This document shows positions 13,513 to 15,893 of a stretch of DNA of 15,893 bases, piece after piece. Both the position numbers and the translations under genes were made by a program. Position 1 is the first letter of the stretch, and each line of letters opens with the position of its first letter. The DNA lies in NCBI GenBank assembly GCA_046081705.1, contig JBJTWK010000079.1, positions 1 through 15,893 on the forward strand, in the 5' to 3' direction. Source of the DNA: IMCC26256 sp046081705 (GTDB lineage: Bacteria > Actinomycetota > Acidimicrobiia > IMCC26256). Below the pieces are notes generated by a model that had not been told where the DNA came from, did no database searches, and saw only the letters and a program-made list of their open reading frames with translations.

Positions 13513-13585
13513 TGGCCGGGACCGGCGTCGATCCGGTGACCTCGCGCTTTTCAGGCGCGCGCTCTGCCAACTGAGCTACCCGGCC
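13513..13585 (-). tRNA. tRNA-Phe (GAA)
   Basis: All four arms fold on the minus strand: acceptor GGCCGGG/CCCGGCC, D stem GCTC/GAGC, anticodon stem CGCGC/GCGCG with loop CTGAAAA (anticodon GAA), T stem ACCGG/CCGGT, discriminator A. It is 73 nt with no encoded CCA. The T loop reads ATCGACG, with A instead of the nearly universal T at position 54. It is last in the transcribed order Glu-Asp-Phe. Confidence 0.95.
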
Positions 13586-13589
13586 GGGC

Positions 13590-13616
13590 GCGACCGATGC
13601 CGTCGGCATCGCTCGC
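13590..13616 (-). other. Hairpin in the tRNA-Asp/tRNA-Phe spacer
   Basis: CGATGCC (13595-13601) pairs with GGCATCG (13605-13611) around a 3-nt loop, and GCGA (13590-13593) pairs with TCGC (13613-13616) across one mismatch. All pairs are Watson-Crick, so the fold holds in the minus-strand RNA. It nearly fills the 35-nt spacer and may guide processing of the precursor. Confidence 0.5.
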
Positions 13617-13620
13617 CTCG

Positions 13621-13695
13621 CGGTCCTGACGGGATTTGAACCCGCGGCCTCCGCCTTGACAGGGCGGCGTGCACTCCAAACTGCACCACAGGACC
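13621..13695 (-). tRNA. tRNA-Asp (GTC)
   Basis: On the minus strand: acceptor GGTCCTG/CAGGACC, D stem GTGC/GCAC with a 10-nt loop, anticodon stem CCGCC/GGCGG with loop CTGTCAA (anticodon GTC), T stem GCGGG/CCCGT with loop TTCAAAT and one G-U pair, and discriminator G as usual for Asp. It is 75 nt with no encoded CCA. Confidence 0.96.
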
Positions 13696-13747
13696 TCATG
13701 TGCCACCGGGCCGACGCCGACGGATCGGCGACGGTCTGGTGACGAGG

Positions 13748-13820
13748 TGCCCCCAGGGGAGTTCGAATCCCCGTTACCGCCTTGAAAGGGCGGCGTCCTG
13801 GGCCACTAGACGATGGGGGC
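13748..13820 (-). tRNA. tRNA-Glu (TTC)
   Basis: On the minus strand: acceptor GCCCCCA/TGGGGGC, D arm with GTC/GAC pairing, anticodon stem CCGCC/GGCGG with loop CTTTCAA (anticodon TTC), T stem GGGGA/TCCCC with loop TTCGAAC, discriminator A. It is 73 nt with no encoded CCA. It is first in the transcribed order; a Glu-Asp-Phe cluster is also known from mycobacteria. Confidence 0.96.
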
Positions 13821-13844
13821 TCGAACCTCGCTGGGAGGCGTCAC

Positions 13845-13850
13845 ATCGTA
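13845..13850 (-). promoter_or_regulatory. Probable -10 element of the Glu-Asp-Phe tRNA operon
   Basis: On the minus strand TACGAT (TAnnnT) lies 24 nt upstream of the tRNA-Glu 5' end, a suitable distance for a short precursor leader. No good -35 was recognised. The 130-bp interval 13821-13950 also holds the divergent promoter of the kinase-like gene. Confidence 0.5.
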
Positions 13851-13901
13851 GCAGCGCGCACCCCTCGACCCGCCAGCCGCGCGCCCGACCGTCTCCCTCG
13901 C

Positions 13902-13907
13902 TAGCGT
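13902..13907 (+). promoter_or_regulatory. Possible -10 element of the PASTA pseudokinase gene
   Basis: TAGCGT (TAnnnT), within the palindrome CGCTAGCG, lies 43 nt before the ATG at 13951 and would give a leader of about 36 nt that includes GGAG at 13941-13944 as ribosome binding site. The -35 is not evident. Confidence 0.35.
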
Positions 13908-13950
13908 TCGCCCGTCCGAACCGGCCCTTCGACCACCTCTGGAGCGAGCG

Positions 13951-15321
13951 ATGACCCAGGACGGCCCCGCCCCGATCGCCGGCCGGTACGAGCCGGGCCG
14001 CCGGCTCGGCGGCGGTGGCGGCACCGAGGTCGTGACCGCCCGGGACACCCACCTCGATCGCACGGTGGCCCTCAAGGTGCTCCGGCCCGAGGCCCGGGCG
14101 GACGCGGGCGCGCTCGAGCGGTTGCGCCGGGCGGCGCAGGAGACGGGGGCGCTGCGCGGCCACGGCATCGTCGACGTCTACGACTGGGAGGCCGACGCGG
14201 CCTCCGCCTACCTCGCGATGGAGTTCGTCGACGGCGGCACCCTCGGCGACACCCTGCGGTCCCACGGCCCGCTCACCCCGGAGCGCGCGCTCGCCCTCGC
14301 CACCACCACGGCCGGGACCCTCGACGCGATCCACCGCGCGGGCGGGGTGCACGGCGGTGTCACCCCCGACGCCGTGCTCATCTCGCGTGAGGGGTGGTCG
14401 AAGCTCACGACGCTCCGGGGTGGACTCGCCCCGGCCGCCGATCCCGAGGACGCGCGGGTCATCGCCGGGTACTGCTCGCCGGAGGTGCTGCGCGGCGCGC
14501 CGCTCGATGCGTCGGCCGATGTGTGGGCGCTCGGGGTCACGCTCTACGAGTCGCTCACCGGTGTGCGTCCCTTCGACGGGCCGGACGCGGCGGCCATCGC
14601 CGCCGCGGTGCAGCGCGATCTCCCGGTCCCGCCGTCGCAGCGGGTGGCCGGGGTGCCGTTCGTGCTCGACGGCGTGGTGCTCCGGCTCCTCTCGAGGGAT
14701 CCGGCCACGCGCATCGCCGATGCTGCGACCGCGCGGGCCGAACTCGCAAAGGCCGCTGCCGGCATCGCCGCGCCGGCGACCGTGGCGAACCCGGTCGCGG
14801 CGCAGGCGGGTGCGACCCAGGCGATGCCGCCCGTCGCGACGGCGACCGCGGCGCCGCGCGTTGCCACCGTGGTCGACGACGGGGGTGATGGTCGTGGCGG
14901 TCGCTGGATCGTGCCGACGGTGATCGCACTGCTCGTGGTGGTGGCGGCCCTCGTCGTGTACGCGCTCGTGTCGAGCGGCGGCGGTCAGGACGGCGGGCCG
15001 AAGGTCACCGTCCCGGCGGTCGTGGGCCTGCGCCGTCAGGAGGCGCTCACGCGTCTGGAGAACGCGGGCCTCTCGGTCACCGAGGTCAGCGAGCCGAACG
15101 AGGACTTCGGGCTCGACATCGTCTTCGCCCAGGCGCCGGCCGCAGGGAAGCGGGTGGGCGAGGATTCCGTGGTCGTCATCAAGGTGAGCGCCGGACCGAC
15201 GACGACATCGTCGACCTCGACCACCTCCACGAGCACCTCGACCACCACCACGTCCTCGACGACGACATCGTCGACCTCGACCACGACGACCACGTTGCCG
15301 CCGACCACATCGACGACCTGA
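13951..15321 (+). CDS. Membrane PASTA-domain protein with a degenerate Ser/Thr kinase domain (predicted pseudokinase)
   Basis: The 456-aa protein has the PknB/StkP layout: kinase-like domain (about 12-270), Ala/Pro linker, one membrane helix (319-340), one PASTA domain (351-414, VPAVVGLRRQEALTRLENAG onward) and a 41-residue Thr/Ser tail outside the cell. The fold is clear: glycine-rich loop LGGGGG (19-24), VALK lysine K42, SPE (176-178) and DVWALGVTLYE (190-200). Catalytic residues are missing: HRDxKPxN reads HGGVTPDA (134-141), so the catalytic Asp, Lys and Asn are gone; the DFG position reads TLRGG (154-158); the helix-C Glu is apparently A61. Phosphotransfer is therefore unlikely, and a scaffold or peptidoglycan-sensing role is inferred. 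The ATG has GGAG 6 nt upstream. It ends 6 nt from the convergent lipoprotein gene and is divergent from the tRNA operon. Confidence 0.9.
   Translation: MTQDGPAPIAGRYEPGRRLGGGGGTEVVTARDTHLDRTVALKVLRPEARADAGALERLRRAAQETGALRGHGIVDVYDWEADAASAYLAMEFVDGGTLGDTLRSHGPLTPERALALATTTAGTLDAIHRAGGVHGGVTPDAVLISREGWSKLTTLRGGLAPAADPEDARVIAGYCSPEVLRGAPLDASADVWALGVTLYESLTGVRPFDGPDAAAIAAAVQRDLPVPPSQRVAGVPFVLDGVVLRLLSRDPATRIADAATARAELAKAAAGIAAPATVANPVAAQAGATQAMPPVATATAAPRVATVVDDGGDGRGGRWIVPTVIALLVVVAALVVYALVSSGGGQDGGPKVTVPAVVGLRRQEALTRLENAGLSVTEVSEPNEDFGLDIVFAQAPAAGKRVGEDSVVVIKVSAGPTTTSSTSTTSTSTSTTTTSSTTTSSTSTTTTTLPPTTSTT
15197..15284 (+). repeat. 28-bp direct repeat within the Thr/Ser-tail coding region
   Basis: An identical 28-bp block, beginning CGACGACGACATCGTC, occurs at 15197-15224 and 15257-15284, exactly 60 bp apart and in frame. 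It encodes the repeated TTTSSTSTT stretches and suggests that the tail grew by tandem duplication of about 20 codons. Confidence 0.8.
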
Positions 15322-15327
15322 GGCGCG

Positions 15328-15852
15328 TCAGTCGAGCGGCTGGACGGGGTCGCCGGGGGTGAGCTTGAAGCTGCCCACGATCGCGTCGGGACCCGTGCCG
15401 TTCCAGCGGAGGTAGGGGTCGCCCGGCGCCACGGGGTTCACGAACGTGATCGTGAACGCGGAGTCGACCCCCGGGGCCATCCGCGGCGGGAGCCCGGCGA
15501 TGACGGCGGTCGCGTCCGTGGGGGTGGCGCCGTCGGACAGGACGAACGCCGAACTCGTCGGGGCGGGGACGCTCCCGCCCTTGGTGTTCCGGAGCCGAGC
15601 CCCGATCGTCGTGGTGGTGCCGATGGTGGCGGAGTCCACGGCGAGTTCCCAGTCGCCGAACGCGGCGCGCGTCCCGAGCGAGAACGGCACGTTCGCCGGT
15701 GGTCCGGTGAGTCCGCCCGGACCCGTCACCGCGCTCGTCGACGTGGTCGCAGATGTCGGGTCGGACTCCGTTCCCCCGCACGACACCGCGGCCATCGCGA
15801 GCAGGCCCGTCAGGACGAGGGCGGGGAGGGTGGAGGATCGGCGGCGTTGCAT
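15328..15852 (-). CDS. Putative secreted lipoprotein of unknown function
   Basis: The 174-aa protein starts with a lipoprotein-type signal: basic MQRRRSS, a hydrophobic core LPALVLTGLLAMAAV and a lipobox-like AVSC with C25 as the acylation site. A Thr/Ser/Gly-rich linker follows (about 26-50), then a roughly 120-residue domain with FGDWELAVDSATIG, TIGARLRNTKGG and PPRMAPGVDSAFTITF. That pattern resembles the immunoglobulin-like DUF4352-type extracellular domains, though this is only a visual impression. Residue -3 of the lipobox is Ala rather than Leu, so lipidation is likely but not certain. AAGGAG 13 nt upstream of the ATG at 15852 is a distant ribosome binding site. It converges on the PASTA pseudokinase gene; a functional link is possible but unproven. 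The remaining bases to 15893 hold only its upstream region. Confidence 0.85.
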   Translation of the reverse strand: MQRRRSSTLPALVLTGLLAMAAVSCGGTESDPTSATTSTSAVTGPGGLTGPPANVPFSLGTRAAFGDWELAVDSATIGTTTTIGARLRNTKGGSVPAPTSSAFVLSDGATPTDATAVIAGLPPRMAPGVDSAFTITFVNPVAPGDPYLRWNGTGPDAIVGSFKLTPGDPVQPLD

Positions 15853-15893
15853 GGTGGGAGTCTTGCTCCTTCGCAGGTCCGGAACCGGGCGGG

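Overview
The window looks like a chromosomal housekeeping region of a high-GC Actinomycetota, probably class Acidimicrobiia. The evidence is the strong GC bias, a clear BldC homologue, -10 elements of TAnnnT form placed 7-9 nt before start codons (leaderless style), a Glu-Asp-Phe tRNA cluster without encoded CCA, and a Thr/Ser-rich tail on a surface protein. The class assignment is inference. No phage, IS, CRISPR or other mobile element is visible.

Region 1 (1-5721, + strand) is a compact nucleotide operon: purA (5' end outside the window), purD, purB, purC, purS, purQ and pyrE. Most junctions are 1-4 nt overlaps or gaps under 20 nt. A possible internal promoter sits at purS, where its -10 element contains the purC stop codon. 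Region 2 (5722-6461) holds a minus-strand 139-aa protein of unknown function. The DNA of its 3' end is repeated twice more downstream of its stop codon. Region 3 (6462-11892) has purL, then a convergent minus-strand APS kinase gene (cysC) whose 3' end overlaps purL, then the divergent pair purF-purM. Together the window encodes purine steps 1 (PurF), 2 (PurD), 4 (PurS/Q/L), 5 (PurM), 7 (PurC) and 8 (PurB), plus PurA of the AMP branch. PyrE is another PRPP consumer, from pyrimidine synthesis. purN, purE, purK and purH are not here.

Region 4 (11893-13421) holds a minus-strand pair, an orphan ParA-type ATPase and a 75-aa zinc-ribbon protein overlapping by 4 nt. Opposite it lies a bldC-like regulator with a recognisable promoter, direct repeats over that promoter and a structured 5' leader. 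Region 5 (13422-13820) carries tRNA-Glu, tRNA-Asp and tRNA-Phe, transcribed leftward with hairpin-forming spacers. Region 6 (13821-15893) holds a membrane PASTA protein with a kinase fold that has lost nearly all catalytic residues (a predicted pseudokinase), and a convergent putative lipoprotein.

The most unusual items are the degenerate PASTA pseudokinase, the repeated 3' end of the unknown 139-aa gene, the ParA/zinc-ribbon pair and the regulatory architecture of the bldC gene. Nothing in the window clearly forms a new defence or biosynthetic system.
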